NCBI RefSeq assembly: GCF_017795745.1
Contig: NZ_CP059067.1
Span: 2,728,001 to 2,792,000, forward strand
Reading direction: 5' to 3'
Origin: Rhizobacter sp. AJA081-3
GTDB lineage: Bacteria; Pseudomonadota; Gammaproteobacteria; Burkholderiales; Burkholderiaceae_C
Length of the DNA: 64,000 nt
A model generated the notes under the pieces. It was not told the DNA's origin. It made no database searches and was given only the letters and a program-made list of their open reading frames with translations. Position numbers and translations under genes: made by a program. This document shows positions 23,484 through 32,268 of the stretch, one piece after another (positions within the stretch are counted from its first letter, which is position 1; each line of letters begins with the position of its first letter).

Positions 23484-24664
23484 CGACCGCCCTGCACCTG
23501 CTTCTCTTCGCCATCGCCCTGCCGGCGATCGCGGCCTGCCTGTACCTGCTCGCCTTCACGCTGCTCTCGCAGCGGCCCGGGCCGGGCCCGCGCTCGTCGC
23601 GCCGCCTGCGTTTCGACGTCATCGTGCCAGCGCACGACGAGGCCGCCATCATCGCCGGCGTCGTCGCCAGCCTGCGCCGGCTCGACTGGCCGGCCGACGG
23701 CTTTCGCATCCTGGTGGTGGCCGACAACTGCAGCGATGCCACCGCAGCGCTGGCGCGCGCCGCTGGCGCGCAGGTGCTCGAGCGCCACGACGCCGTGAAC
23801 CGCGGCAAGGGCTACGCACTGCAGTTCGCCTTCGAGGCGAGCCGGCGCGACGAATGGGCCTACGCGGTGGTCGTCGTCGACGCGGACAGCGAGGTCTCGC
23901 CCAACCTGCTGGAAGCCTTCGCGGGCCGCATCGAGTCCGGCGCGAAGGCGCTGCAGGCGCACTACGGCGTGCTCAACGCGCAGGCCCACTGGCGCACGCG
24001 GCTGATGGCGATCGCCATGGCCTGCTTCCACCGCGTCCGCTCGCGGGCCCGCGAGCGGCTGAAGCTCTCGTGCGGGCTGCGCGGCAACGGCTGGTGCGTC
24101 ACGCACCGGCTGCTGCGCGAAGTGCCCTACCGCGCCTTCTCGCTCGCCGAAGACGTCGAGTACGGCATCACGCTGGGCCTGGCCGGCCACCGCGTGCACA
24201 ACGTCGACGAGGCCTGCGTCGACGCGCTGATGGTCACCGGCGAGGCGGCCGCGACCACGCAGCGCCAGCGCTGGGAAGACGGCCGCCACCAGCTCGTGCG
24301 CTCGCGCCTGTGGCCGCTGCTGAAAGCCTCCGGCGGCATCGACGGTGCGGTCTGCTTCGACCTGCTGCTCGACCTGCTGATGCCGCCACTGTCCTACGTC
24401 GTGATGAACGTGGCGCTGTTGCTCCTGCTCTCCGGCCTGGCGTGGATCTGGCTGCCCTCGGCCGCGCTCTGGGTCGGCATCGCGCTGGCCTGCATCTTCA
24501 GCCTGCTGCTGTACGTGCTGCGCGGCTGGCAGCTCAGCGACGTGGGCCTGCGCGGCCTGCTCGACCTGCTGCACGCGCCGTTCTTCGTGATCTGGAAGCT
24601 GATGCTGATGCTGCGCGCCCACGACTCGATGCAGTGGGTGCGCACGCGGCGGGAGGAGCCTTGA
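23480..24664 (+). CDS. Membrane family 2 glycosyltransferase with QxxRW motif
   Basis: A 394-residue protein with one N-terminal helix (about 5-28), a GT-A domain (FDVIVPAHDEAAII, then VVVDADSEVSPN as DXD, then SLAEDVEYGITL), the QRQRW element typical of processive beta-glycan synthases, and three C-terminal helices. The architecture is like hyaluronan/cellulose-type or beta-glucosyltransferases, though shorter than cellulose synthase and without PilZ. It may build a beta-linked segment, which would fit the GH5 and GH8 enzymes in the same locus. That link is inference. Confidence 0.88.
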   Translation: MTTALHLLLFAIALPAIAACLYLLAFTLLSQRPGPGPRSSRRLRFDVIVPAHDEAAIIAGVVASLRRLDWPADGFRILVVADNCSDATAALARAAGAQVLERHDAVNRGKGYALQFAFEASRRDEWAYAVVVVDADSEVSPNLLEAFAGRIESGAKALQAHYGVLNAQAHWRTRLMAIAMACFHRVRSRARERLKLSCGLRGNGWCVTHRLLREVPYRAFSLAEDVEYGITLGLAGHRVHNVDEACVDALMVTGEAAATTQRQRWEDGRHQLVRSRLWPLLKASGGIDGAVCFDLLLDLLMPPLSYVVMNVALLLLLSGLAWIWLPSAALWVGIALACIFSLLLYVLRGWQLSDVGLRGLLDLLHAPFFVIWKLMLMLRAHDSMQWVRTRREEP

Positions 24665-25947
24665 AGGGGCGCGTCGACCACCGGCAGCGCCGCCTCGCCT
24701 TCGCGCGGCTGTTCAGCAGCGCGGTGCTCAGCCAGGCGCTGCTGTCCGCTGCGAGCTTCGCGATCGGGCTGATGCTGATCCGCCGCACCAGCGACCTGCA
24801 GTACGGCCACTACATCCTCGCCGCCAGCGCGATCGCGCTGCTGGTGTCGCTGCAGAACGCCTTCTGCGGCCCGGTGCTGGCCGCGCGCCTGGGCCGGCTC
24901 GACCTGGCCGGTCGCGCCCGGCTGGTCGGCGCGCTGCTGCGCGAACGGCAGGCCGTGGTCGTCGGTGCCGGCCTGGCCGTGATCGCCGCGGCGCTGGCCT
25001 GGCGTGCCACCGGTGCGCAGGACGGCCGCGGCACCGCCTTGCTGCTGGCCGGCGTGGCGGCGTCGCTGGCCATCCTGCACCGCGAGTGCCTGCGCCTGGT
25101 GCTGTTCGCACACCGCCGGCCGCAGGACGTGCTGCGCACCGACCTGCTCTACGTGGTGCTGATGCTCGCCGGCGTGTTCGCCGCGACGCGCACGGGCGAG
25201 GCCGCGGTCTTCGCCGTCGCCGCGCTCGGCCTGGCCGCGCTGGCCAGCAGCGCGCTGCTGTCGCGCGCGCTGCGCCGCCACGAACCCTGGGCGCAGACCG
25301 CGGCGCCCGGACTGCTGCGTGCCGTGGCGCCGCTGGCCGGCTGGTCCACCGCCGGCGCGGCGATGCACTGGACCTTCAGCCAGGGTTACGTCTACCTCGT
25401 CGCCGCCACGCTCGACGTGACGGCCGTGGCCGCCATCGCCGCCACCCGGCTGCTGCTGATGCCGGTGAACCTGCTGTCCACCGGCATCGGCTCGCTGATG
25501 CTGCCGCTGGCCACCGGCTGGCTGGACCGGCACGGGGCTGCGCTGCTGCGGCGGCGCCTGGCGCTCTTCGCCGCGGGCATGGCCGCGGCCACGGCGGTCT
25601 ACTTCGCCGTGCTGTGGCTGGAGCGCGAGTGGGTCTTCGCGGTGCTGCTGCGCAAGCAGTTCGCGCAGCGCGACAGCCTGCTGCTGCTGTGGGGCGTGCT
25701 GTTCCTCGTGATGGTGGTGCGCGACCAGTTCGCCTACCTGATCGCGGCGCAGCAGCGCTTCCGGGCGCTGACGCTGCTGACCATGGCCAGCGCCGGCGTC
25801 TCGCTCGTGACCAGTTACGCCGGCATGCGGCAGTTCGGCGCGCCGGGGGCGCTGGGCGGCATGCTGGTGGGCGAGCTGATCAGCCTGGGCGGCATCCTGC
25901 TGCTGTCACGGCAGCCGCGCCGGCATGGCCTGGCCTGGGCTGCCTGA
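24661..25947 (+). CDS. Polysaccharide flippase (Wzx/MOP family)
   Basis: A 428-residue protein with about twelve membrane helices and evenly spaced basic residues. It matches oligosaccharide flippases in length and topology, with the N-terminal FARLFSSAVLSQALLSAASF and a mid-protein GWSTAGAAMHWTFSQGYVYLVAATL. The start is TTG overlapping the previous stop (TTGA); no better start lies upstream. It would move lipid-linked repeat units across the inner membrane for Wzy. The last 42 bp overlap the convergent GNAT gene. Confidence 0.83.
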   Translation: MKGRVDHRQRRLAFARLFSSAVLSQALLSAASFAIGLMLIRRTSDLQYGHYILAASAIALLVSLQNAFCGPVLAARLGRLDLAGRARLVGALLRERQAVVVGAGLAVIAAALAWRATGAQDGRGTALLLAGVAASLAILHRECLRLVLFAHRRPQDVLRTDLLYVVLMLAGVFAATRTGEAAVFAVAALGLAALASSALLSRALRRHEPWAQTAAPGLLRAVAPLAGWSTAGAAMHWTFSQGYVYLVAATLDVTAVAAIAATRLLLMPVNLLSTGIGSLMLPLATGWLDRHGAALLRRRLALFAAGMAAATAVYFAVLWLEREWVFAVLLRKQFAQRDSLLLLWGVLFLVMVVRDQFAYLIAAQQRFRALTLLTMASAGVSLVTSYAGMRQFGAPGALGGMLVGELISLGGILLLSRQPRRHGLAWAA

Positions 25948-27240
25948 GCCCGCGCGTGCGCGGCCCAGCGGCAAGATGGCCGCGAGCTGCGCCTTGCCCA
26001 GGTGCACGCCGTGGCCGCCGCGCACCGCGCCGATCAGCGAGGCCATGCGCTCGCGTTGACGCGCATCGAAGGCAGGTGGGGGCGGCAGCGCGTCGGCCAC
26101 GGCGCGCCGGGACGGGTTGAACATCGGCAGCGCGGCCGCGGCGGCTTGCGGCATCAGCCGACGCTTGAGATCGCCGAAACGGCGACGCCAGTACAGCGGG
26201 GTACCGGTGCGGTAGATCTGCGCCACGTGCAGCGGTGTGGCCTCGGCCAGCCAGCGCACCTTGAAGTAGCCGAAGCCCGACAGCAGGTTGAAGAAGCCGA
26301 AGCCGCCCTCGATGGCCTGGCGCATGCCCAGCAGCAACATGGTGGAGCCGGGCCCGAGCCGGTTCAGCCGGTCGTCGTAGACGATGTGCAGCGCATACAG
26401 GCCGCGCTCGAACGCGCCGCTGATCAGCCCGGCCACGGGCACGCCGTCCATCAGCAAGAGGTGGATGCTGATCTGCATCGGCTGCCGCGCCTCGAGCAGG
26501 CTGCGGAAGTAGGCGATGCGCTGCGGGTGCCGGCCGATGTCGGCGTCGGCCTGAGCCTTCCAGCTGCGCGGCTCGATGCCGAGGTAGAGCTCGAGCAGCG
26601 CCGGCGTGTCGGCCGGGTCCGACGACGACAGCAGCTCGACCTCGCCGGCATCGAACAGCCCGTTGAGCTGCCGCCCCAGGTTGCCGCGGAACTTCTTCGA
26701 CATCGCCTTCACGTAGCCCGACAGGCTGTCCCAGCGGACCGGGATGGTGCAGTTCTCCAGGCTGGGCCACTGGCGAACCAGGTAGCCGCCCAGGTCGACG
26801 CCCGCGGGCGGCGGGAACAGCGTGGAACATTCGCCCTGCTGTGCCAGCTCGAGGAAGCTCCACTCGCTGCGGCGCGAGAGCACGTGGGCGTAGAAGGCCT
26901 GGCTGACCGCCAGTTCGTCGTCGGGGCGAGCCACCAGGTGCGGCCGGTCGGTGTCGTGCGTGACGAGGAAGCCGAGCGTCGCGCTGCGAAAGCCCATCAC
27001 GCGGGTCTCGACCCGCTTGAGGGCCAGGTAGCCGACCAGCCGCTCGTCGCGGAATGCGCAGAGGAACCACAGGCTCATGCCCCGCCCCGACGGATGGTGC
27101 TCGTCGTGGCGAAGGTAGGTCTGCAGGTAGGAGAAGGTGGAAAAGGGATCCGGCCGCGCCGACAGGCGGTTCAGCGCATCGATGTCGTGGCGCAGCGGCG
27201 CCGCCTGGCTGAGCGAGTCGTAGCAGCGGACGGTGATCAA
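25906..27240 (-). CDS. GNAT/CelD-BcsL-type acetyltransferase (FemAB-like)
   Basis: A 444-residue protein with the tandem GNAT fold of the acetyltransferase_6 family. There is a first domain with LWFLCAFRDERLVGYLALKR and a second with KKFRGNLGRQLNGL, LLMDGVPVAGLISG and GLYALHIVYDDR, ending GFFNLLSGFGYFKVRW. Relatives are called CelD/BcsL because of links to cellulose or exopolysaccharide genes. It may acylate polymer or precursor. It converges on wzx with a 42-bp overlap and lies downstream of the small-lipoprotein genes on the minus strand, 16 bp after the 79-residue ORF. Confidence 0.82.
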   Translation of the reverse strand: MITVRCYDSLSQAAPLRHDIDALNRLSARPDPFSTFSYLQTYLRHDEHHPSGRGMSLWFLCAFRDERLVGYLALKRVETRVMGFRSATLGFLVTHDTDRPHLVARPDDELAVSQAFYAHVLSRRSEWSFLELAQQGECSTLFPPPAGVDLGGYLVRQWPSLENCTIPVRWDSLSGYVKAMSKKFRGNLGRQLNGLFDAGEVELLSSSDPADTPALLELYLGIEPRSWKAQADADIGRHPQRIAYFRSLLEARQPMQISIHLLLMDGVPVAGLISGAFERGLYALHIVYDDRLNRLGPGSTMLLLGMRQAIEGGFGFFNLLSGFGYFKVRWLAEATPLHVAQIYRTGTPLYWRRRFGDLKRRLMPQAAAAALPMFNPSRRAVADALPPPPAFDARQRERMASLIGAVRGGHGVHLGKAQLAAILPLGRARAGSGSPGQAMPARLP

Positions 27241-27256
27241 GCGCCCGCCCGCGGCC

Positions 27257-27496
27257 TCAGGCGCGAGGGCCGCCAGTGGCTTGCATGGCCGGCTCGGCCT
27301 CGCCGTCCGCTGGCGCTGCGACGGCCTGCGCCAGGCGCGCGTAATGGTGTGCCAGGCGCAACTCGTGATGCCGGTTCACGCCGCGCGCTGCATCCAGCGT
27401 CTGGGCACCGAGCTGCAGCACCGGCGGCCGCGTGCCGGCGGCGGCCTCGTCGGTGTCGCCACCCGAATTCCGGGGCCGAGCGTCGAAGTTCTCCAT
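27257..27496 (-). CDS. Small hypothetical protein
   Basis: A 79-residue ORF that starts 2 bp after the BON lipoprotein stop and ends 16 bp before the GNAT gene, in the same direction. It is hydrophilic, Ala/Arg/His-rich, without signal or membrane segment. Its tight fit between two real genes supports expression, but the sequence resembles no family known to me. Confidence 0.4.
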   Translation of the reverse strand: MENFDARPRNSGGDTDEAAAGTRPPVLQLGAQTLDAARGVNRHHELRLAHHYARLAQAVAAPADGEAEPAMQATGGPRA

Positions 27497-27498
27497 GC

Positions 27499-27942
27499 TC
27501 AGCGCACCACGGTGACCTGGTTGTCGACCGCCACCACGCCCTGCACGGCCGCGGCCATCTGCGAGGCTCGATCTCGCGCCGCGGCATCGGGCAGCATGCC
27601 GCGCAGCGACACGCGGCCGTAGCGGGTCTCCACGCTCAGATCGGCGGGCTTGAGCTCCACGTCGGTCGACAGGCTGGACTTGACGGCCGCGGTGATCGTC
27701 GTGTCGTTCACCGCGGCGGCTGCGGCATGCACCGCCTCGGTGGTGGCCTTCTTCGCGTCGGCCAGGGCCTTGTCGGCGTCGGCCTTGGCGGCATCGACCT
27801 TGTCATCGGCCTGGGCGATCGCGGCATCGACTTTCTGGCCGGTGGTCCGGTCGTCGTCGCGGCGGTCGCAGCCGCCGAGCGCGCCCGCCAGCAACAGCAT
27901 GCCGATCACGGCTGGGCTGCGGTGAAGCTTGTAGGGGGTCAT
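27499..27942 (-). CDS. BON-domain lipoprotein
   Basis: A 147-residue protein with a lipoprotein signal (lipobox LGGC, Cys about 25), a long Ala/Asp/Lys coiled region (about 35-78), and one BON domain (about 80-147, TTITAAVKSSLSTDVELKPADLSVETRYGRVSLRG). This resembles OsmY-type envelope-stress proteins; BON domains bind phospholipid. It follows a glycine-zipper lipoprotein gene by 13 bp. A related single-BON protein is encoded at 33604. Confidence 0.88.
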   Translation of the reverse strand: MTPYKLHRSPAVIGMLLLAGALGGCDRRDDDRTTGQKVDAAIAQADDKVDAAKADADKALADAKKATTEAVHAAAAAVNDTTITAAVKSSLSTDVELKPADLSVETRYGRVSLRGMLPDAAARDRASQMAAAVQGVVAVDNQVTVVR

Positions 27943-27955
27943 GTGATGGCTCCTC

Positions 27956-28174
27956 TTACTTCTTCTTCGGGTCGACCTGGTTGCCGATCACGCCGCCGAC
28001 GGCCGCGCCGCCGACGGTGCCGGCAGTGCTGCCCCCGGTGAGGATGGCGCCTGCAGCGCCGCCGATCACCGCGCCGGTGGCGGTGTTCTGGTCGCGGGCG
28101 GACATGTTGCCGCAGGCGGCGAGCGAGACGGCCAGTGCGGCCGTGGCGGAGAGGGTGATCCAACGAGTGTTCAT
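27956..28174 (-). CDS. Small glycine-zipper lipoprotein (OsmB-like)
   Basis: A 72-residue protein with a lipoprotein signal (SLAACGN, Cys about 21) and a glycine-zipper segment (GAVIGGAAGAILTGGSTAGTVGGAAVGGVIGNQV) ending in a Lys-rich tail. OsmB and similar small outer-membrane lipoproteins have this form. The start was set at ATG 28174; a longer frame would lose the signal. Two recurrent motif sites lie upstream, the nearer one 82 bp from the start and pointing to this gene. Confidence 0.82.
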   Translation of the reverse strand: MNTRWITLSATAALAVSLAACGNMSARDQNTATGAVIGGAAGAILTGGSTAGTVGGAAVGGVIGNQVDPKKK

Positions 28175-28255
28175 GAGGGCTCCAGGGTGTCTTGGTGGCG
28201 CAGGCCCGAGAGGCCCGTCGCTTCGAAGTTCCTTGTAGACCTCGCACGTCGATTC

Positions 28256-28303
28256 GTCTGTGCGCGAGCGCACATGCATGCCTGTGTGCTGCGGCGCACA
28301 GAC
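28256..28303. promoter_or_regulatory. Pair of divergent 18-bp motif sites
   Basis: 28256-28273 on the minus strand is an exact match pointing to the OsmB-like gene. 28286-28303 on the plus strand (1 mismatch) points to the ORF at 28341. Each site faces its own gene across a 12-bp spacer. Confidence 0.6.
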
Positions 28304-28340
28304 CCCATGCCACGTGCAGGCGCACGCTCTGCCCCCGACC

Positions 28341-28652
28341 ATGCCGCACCTTGCGCTGCCCCCTGCCTACCGCCTCGGCCACGCGCTGCGGCCGTCGACC
28401 GCGCGCGACGCGCGCCGGCTGGCCCTGATCCTGGCCGGCGTGGCCGCCATGGTGGTGCTCGGCCTGCTGGCGCTGTTCCAGAGCGTCGTGCGCGAGTCGG
28501 TGCACCAGGCCCAGCTGCGTCACGAGGCCACTGCGCGCCATTCGGCTGCCACCTGGCGTTGCACCGGCCAGCGCAGCCTGCGCCTGCGCGACCTGTGTCT
28601 GGCAGAGCTGAACGCGCCGCCACCCCAGGTGACGCTGCTCACCCCGCCCTGA
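28341..28652 (+). CDS. Hypothetical single-helix membrane protein
   Basis: A 103-residue protein with a basic N-terminus, one strong membrane helix (about residues 30-52, LALILAGVAAMVVLGLLALFQ), a charged linker, and a short C-terminal part with two cysteines (WRCTGQ and RDLCLAE). A motif site lies 37 bp upstream. I do not recognise a family. The two cysteines could form a periplasmic disulfide if the C-terminus is outside. Confidence 0.55.
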   Translation: MPHLALPPAYRLGHALRPSTARDARRLALILAGVAAMVVLGLLALFQSVVRESVHQAQLRHEATARHSAATWRCTGQRSLRLRDLCLAELNAPPPQVTLLTPP

Positions 28653-28662
28653 CCCCTCCGCT

Positions 28663-28680
28663 CGGTACGCTGCCGTACCG
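28663..28680. terminator. Perfect 7-bp hairpin between 28652 and the efflux operon
   Basis: CGGTACG and CGTACCG flank a CTGC loop. It lies 10 bp after one stop and 32 bp before the next start. No run of T follows, so it may be an operator rather than an intrinsic terminator. Confidence 0.35.
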
Positions 28681-28712
28681 ACGCAAAAGACCTGCTCGCG
28701 CATGCTGAGCCG

Positions 28713-30167
28713 GTGACTGCTCTTCCTCACCTTGATTCCCGCGCTGCAGCCGCGTCGCTGAGCCTGCTGCTCCTGCTCGGCGCCTGTACGTCGGCACCGC
28801 AACGCGCCGAGCCGCCCGGCCCCTTCGACGTGCCGATCGCCTGGTCGGCCACCGAGCCCGCCGCGGTCGGCGCGGACGCCTCGCTGCGGCATTGGTGGCA
28901 GCGCTTTCGCGATCCACTGCTCGAACAGCTCGTCGACGAAGCCCTGCACGCCAACACCAGCGTGACCACGGCGCAGGCGGCCTTGCGGCAATCGCGCGCG
29001 CTGCGCGACCAGGCCGCGGCAGCGCTGTGGCCCACGCTGGGCAGCTCGGCCTCGGCGCAGCGCGCCTGGTCGGGCGGAGACAGCACCGGCAACAGCCTGC
29101 GCGCCGGCCTCGATGCCGGCTGGAACCTCGACCTGTTCGGCGCCAACCGCAGCGCACTCGATGCCGGCGAGTACAACGCCTCTGCCAGCGCGGCCAGCCT
29201 GGGCAACGTGCAGGTCGGCGTCGCCGCCGAGGTGGCGCTGAGCTACATCACGCTGCGGGCCGCACAGGCCCGGCTGGCCATCGCCGACGACAACCTGGCG
29301 ATCCAGCTCGAGACGCTGCAGATCACGCAGTGGCGCGAGCAGGCCGGGCTGGTCACCACGCTCGAATCCGAACAGGCGCGCGGCTCGGCCGAGCAGACCC
29401 GCGCGCAGCGCCCTGGCCTGCAGACTGCCATCGCGCAGGCCGGCCATGCGATCGCCGTGCTCACCGGCCAGCCGCCGGCCGCGCTGGATGCACGGCTGGC
29501 CGCGGTGGTGCCGGTGCCGCAGCCCGCCGGCACGCTCGCCCTGGCCATCCCGGCCGAAACGCTGCGCCAGCGCCCCGACGTGCGCGCCGCCGAACACCGC
29601 GTCAGCGCCGCCTGGGCGCGTGTCGACCAGGCCCAGGCGCAGCGGCTGCCCAACTTCCGCCTCAGCGGCACGCTCGGCCTGAGCGCGGCCACGCTGGGCG
29701 CGCTGGGCAACGGCAGCGCGGTGATCGGCTCGCTGCTGGCCGGCGTATCGCTGCCGCTGTTCGACGGCGGTGCCGCCAGCGCGCAGGTCGATGCCCAGCA
29801 GGCCGCGCTCGAGCAGGCGCGCGCGGACTACAGCGCTGCCGTGCTCGGTGCGCTGAAGGAGGTCGAGGATGCGCTGGCCGCCCTGCGCGGCGATCGCGAG
29901 CGGTTGGCGCGCCTGCAGACCGCGGCCGAGGCGGCATCGAACGCCTCCGAGCTCGCCCGCCAGCGCTTCGGCAGCGGCCTCACCGACTTCCAGACCGTGC
30001 TCGACACGCAGCGCACGCGGCTGAGCACGCAGGACGGCGTGGCCACCGCCAGCGCCGACGTCAGTGCCGACCACGTGCGCCTGTTCAAGGCGCTGGGCGG
30101 CGGCTGGCGCGACGACGACCACCGCGCAGCCGCTGCGGAGCCCGCCTCGAGCACCCCGACCCCATGA
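28713..30167 (+). CDS. Outer-membrane efflux lipoprotein (NodT/OprM family)
   Basis: A 484-residue protein starting at GTG 28713, with a lipobox (LLGAC, about 24-28) and two repeats of the TolC-type OEP domain. Recognisable are WWQRFRDPLLEQLVDEAL near the N-terminus, a coiled region around VALSYITLRAAQARLAIA, and the second-half LRQRPDVRAAEHRVSAAWARVDQAQAQRLPNF. It forms the outer-membrane channel of a tripartite pump. It overlaps the adaptor gene by ATGA, which sets it in the operon with MacA- and MacB-type partners. Confidence 0.92.
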   Translation: MTALPHLDSRAAAASLSLLLLLGACTSAPQRAEPPGPFDVPIAWSATEPAAVGADASLRHWWQRFRDPLLEQLVDEALHANTSVTTAQAALRQSRALRDQAAAALWPTLGSSASAQRAWSGGDSTGNSLRAGLDAGWNLDLFGANRSALDAGEYNASASAASLGNVQVGVAAEVALSYITLRAAQARLAIADDNLAIQLETLQITQWREQAGLVTTLESEQARGSAEQTRAQRPGLQTAIAQAGHAIAVLTGQPPAALDARLAAVVPVPQPAGTLALAIPAETLRQRPDVRAAEHRVSAAWARVDQAQAQRLPNFRLSGTLGLSAATLGALGNGSAVIGSLLAGVSLPLFDGGAASAQVDAQQAALEQARADYSAAVLGALKEVEDALAALRGDRERLARLQTAAEAASNASELARQRFGSGLTDFQTVLDTQRTRLSTQDGVATASADVSADHVRLFKALGGGWRDDDHRAAAAEPASSTPTP

Positions 30168-31531
30168 ACACACCCCTTCCCCCCGACGCACTCAAGCCGA
30201 CCGCGCCACCCGCAACGCCCGCTCCCTCCGGCCGCCCGGCCACCGAAGCCGCCGAGGCCGACCTGAGCACGCTGCTGGCCGAGCCGGACCACGTCGCCTG
30301 GTACCGGCGGCCGCTGGTCTGGGCGCTGGCGGCGGCGCTGCTGCTCGCGGGCGGCGGGTTCTGGTGGTGGTGGTCGAACCGCGCCGCGAACGCCGCACCG
30401 AGCTACAGCACGCAGCCGGCGGCGCGCGGCAACCTCACGCTCACCGTCACCGCCAACGGCACCATCCAGCCGACCCGCACGATCAACATCGGCAGCGAGC
30501 TGTCGGGCACGGTGCTGAAGGTCAACGTCGACGTGAACGACCGCATCAAGAAGGGCCAGGTGCTGGTGGTGCTCGACACCGCCAAGCTGGGCGACCAGAT
30601 CCTGCGCTCGAAGGCCGCACTCGCGGCGGCCACGGCCAAGGTCGAGCAGACCGGCGCCACCATCCAGGAGGCACGCGCCACGCTGGGCCGGCTCGAGGAG
30701 GTGTCGCGCCTGTCCGGCGGCAAGGTGCCGTCGAAGTCCGAGCTCGACAGCGGCCGCGCCACGCTGGCCCGTGCGCTGGCCGACGCGACCAGCGCGCGCG
30801 CCGGCGTCGCCGACGCGAAGGCGGCGCTGTCCACCGACCAGATCAACCTGTCGAAGGCCTCCATCGCGGCGCCCGCCGACGGCGTGGTGCTGACGCGCGC
30901 GGTCGACCCCGGCAACGCGGTGGCCGCCTCGCTGCAGGCGGTGACGCTGTTCACCGTCGCCGAGGACCTGGCCAAGCTGCGCCTGTGGGTCTACGTCGAC
31001 GAGGCCGACGTCGGCTCGGTGAAGGTCGGGCAGGATGCCACCTTCACCGTCAGCGCCTACCTGAGCCGGCCCTTCCCGGCGCGCATCACGCGCGTGGGCT
31101 TCGGCTCGACGATCACCGACAACGTCGTCACCTACCTCACCTACCTCGACGTCGACAACGCCGACCTCAGCCTGCGCCCGGGCATGACGGCCACCGCCAC
31201 CATCGTCGCGACCCAGCGCACCGACGTGCTGCTGGTGCCCAACACGGCGCTGCGCTTCACGCCGACCGCCGCGGGTGCCGCGGCGGCGCCGAAGAGCGGC
31301 GTGCTCTCCAGCCTGACGCCGCGCATGCCGGGCAACCGCACGCGCCGCACGGCCGCCGAAGGCGCCAGCACCGCCACCGCCAAGCGCGTGTGGGTGCTGC
31401 GCGACGGCGCGCCGGTGGCGGTATCGGTGACGCCGGGCATCAGCGACGGGCGCATGACCGAGATCACCGGCGGCGAGCTGCAAGTCGGCATGCTGGTGAT
31501 CACCGACCAGAAGACGGCCGCCGCGAAATGA
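30164..31531 (+). CDS. MacA-like periplasmic adaptor
   Basis: A 455-residue membrane fusion protein with a long Pro-rich cytosolic N-terminus (about 1-48), one membrane helix (about 50-68), a split lipoyl domain (GSELSGTVLKVNVDVNDRIKKGQVLVVLD and later ASIAAPADGVVL), a coiled hairpin, and beta-barrel parts (SVKVGQDATFTVSAYLSRPFPARITRVG). It links the inner-membrane MacB-type pump to the NodT-type channel. The unusually long cytosolic extension is Ala/Pro-rich and may be disordered. Confidence 0.9.
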   Translation: MNTPLPPDALKPTAPPATPAPSGRPATEAAEADLSTLLAEPDHVAWYRRPLVWALAAALLLAGGGFWWWWSNRAANAAPSYSTQPAARGNLTLTVTANGTIQPTRTINIGSELSGTVLKVNVDVNDRIKKGQVLVVLDTAKLGDQILRSKAALAAATAKVEQTGATIQEARATLGRLEEVSRLSGGKVPSKSELDSGRATLARALADATSARAGVADAKAALSTDQINLSKASIAAPADGVVLTRAVDPGNAVAASLQAVTLFTVAEDLAKLRLWVYVDEADVGSVKVGQDATFTVSAYLSRPFPARITRVGFGSTITDNVVTYLTYLDVDNADLSLRPGMTATATIVATQRTDVLLVPNTALRFTPTAAGAAAAPKSGVLSSLTPRMPGNRTRRTAAEGASTATAKRVWVLRDGAPVAVSVTPGISDGRMTEITGGELQVGMLVITDQKTAAAK

Positions 31532-32268
31532 GCGCCCCGCTGATCCAGCTGCGCGGCATCACCAAGCGCTACGGCAGCGGCGTGGCCGAGCTGATGGCCC
31601 TCAAGGGCATCGACCTGGACATCCAGGCCGGCGAATTCGTCGCCATCATGGGGCCCAGCGGCTCGGGCAAGTCCACCGCGATGAACATCCTCGGCTGCCT
31701 GGACACGCCCACCGCCGGACAGTACCTGTTCAAGGGCGCGCACGTCGAAGCGCTGGCGCGCGACCAGCGCGCTCGGCTGCGCCGGCGCTACCTCGGCTTC
31801 GTGTTCCAGGGTTTCAACCTGCTCGCGCGCACCTCGGCTCAGGAGAACGTCGAGCTGCCGCTGCTCTACCGCGGCGACAGCGCCGAGGTGCGCCGTGCCG
31901 CCGCCGCCAAGGCGCTGCAGTCGGTCGGCCTGGGCGGCTGGGAGAAGCACACGCCGGCCGAGCTCTCCGGCGGCCAGCAGCAGCGCGTGGCGATCGCGCG
32001 CGCCATCGCCACCGAGCCGGCCGTGGTGCTCGCCGACGAGCCCACCGGCAACCTCGACACGCAGCGCAGCCACGAGATCATGGGCCTGCTGATGGCGCTG
32101 AACAAGGACCACGGCATCACCGTGCTGATGGTCACCCACGAGCCCGACATGGCCGCCTACGCGCGGCGCATGGTGCACTTCATCGACGGCCGCATCGCCA
32201 AGGACGAGGTGAATCCGAACCCGACCCTGGCCGCCCCGGCCGCACTGACCGAAGCCGCGAGCGTCTGA
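31528..32268 (+). CDS. MacB-type ABC ATPase subunit
   Basis: A 246-residue ATPase. Walker A is GPSGSGKSTAM, the signature is LSGGQQQRVAIARA, and Walker B is VVLADEPTGNLD, followed by the H-loop VTHEPDM. The PTGNLD form is typical of the MacB/LolD family. ATPase and permease are on separate genes here, unlike E. coli MacB. Overlaps at both ends (ATGA, TGATG) indicate coupled translation. Confidence 0.93.
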   Translation: MSAPLIQLRGITKRYGSGVAELMALKGIDLDIQAGEFVAIMGPSGSGKSTAMNILGCLDTPTAGQYLFKGAHVEALARDQRARLRRRYLGFVFQGFNLLARTSAQENVELPLLYRGDSAEVRRAAAAKALQSVGLGGWEKHTPAELSGGQQQRVAIARAIATEPAVVLADEPTGNLDTQRSHEIMGLLMALNKDHGITVLMVTHEPDMAAYARRMVHFIDGRIAKDEVNPNPTLAAPAALTEAASV

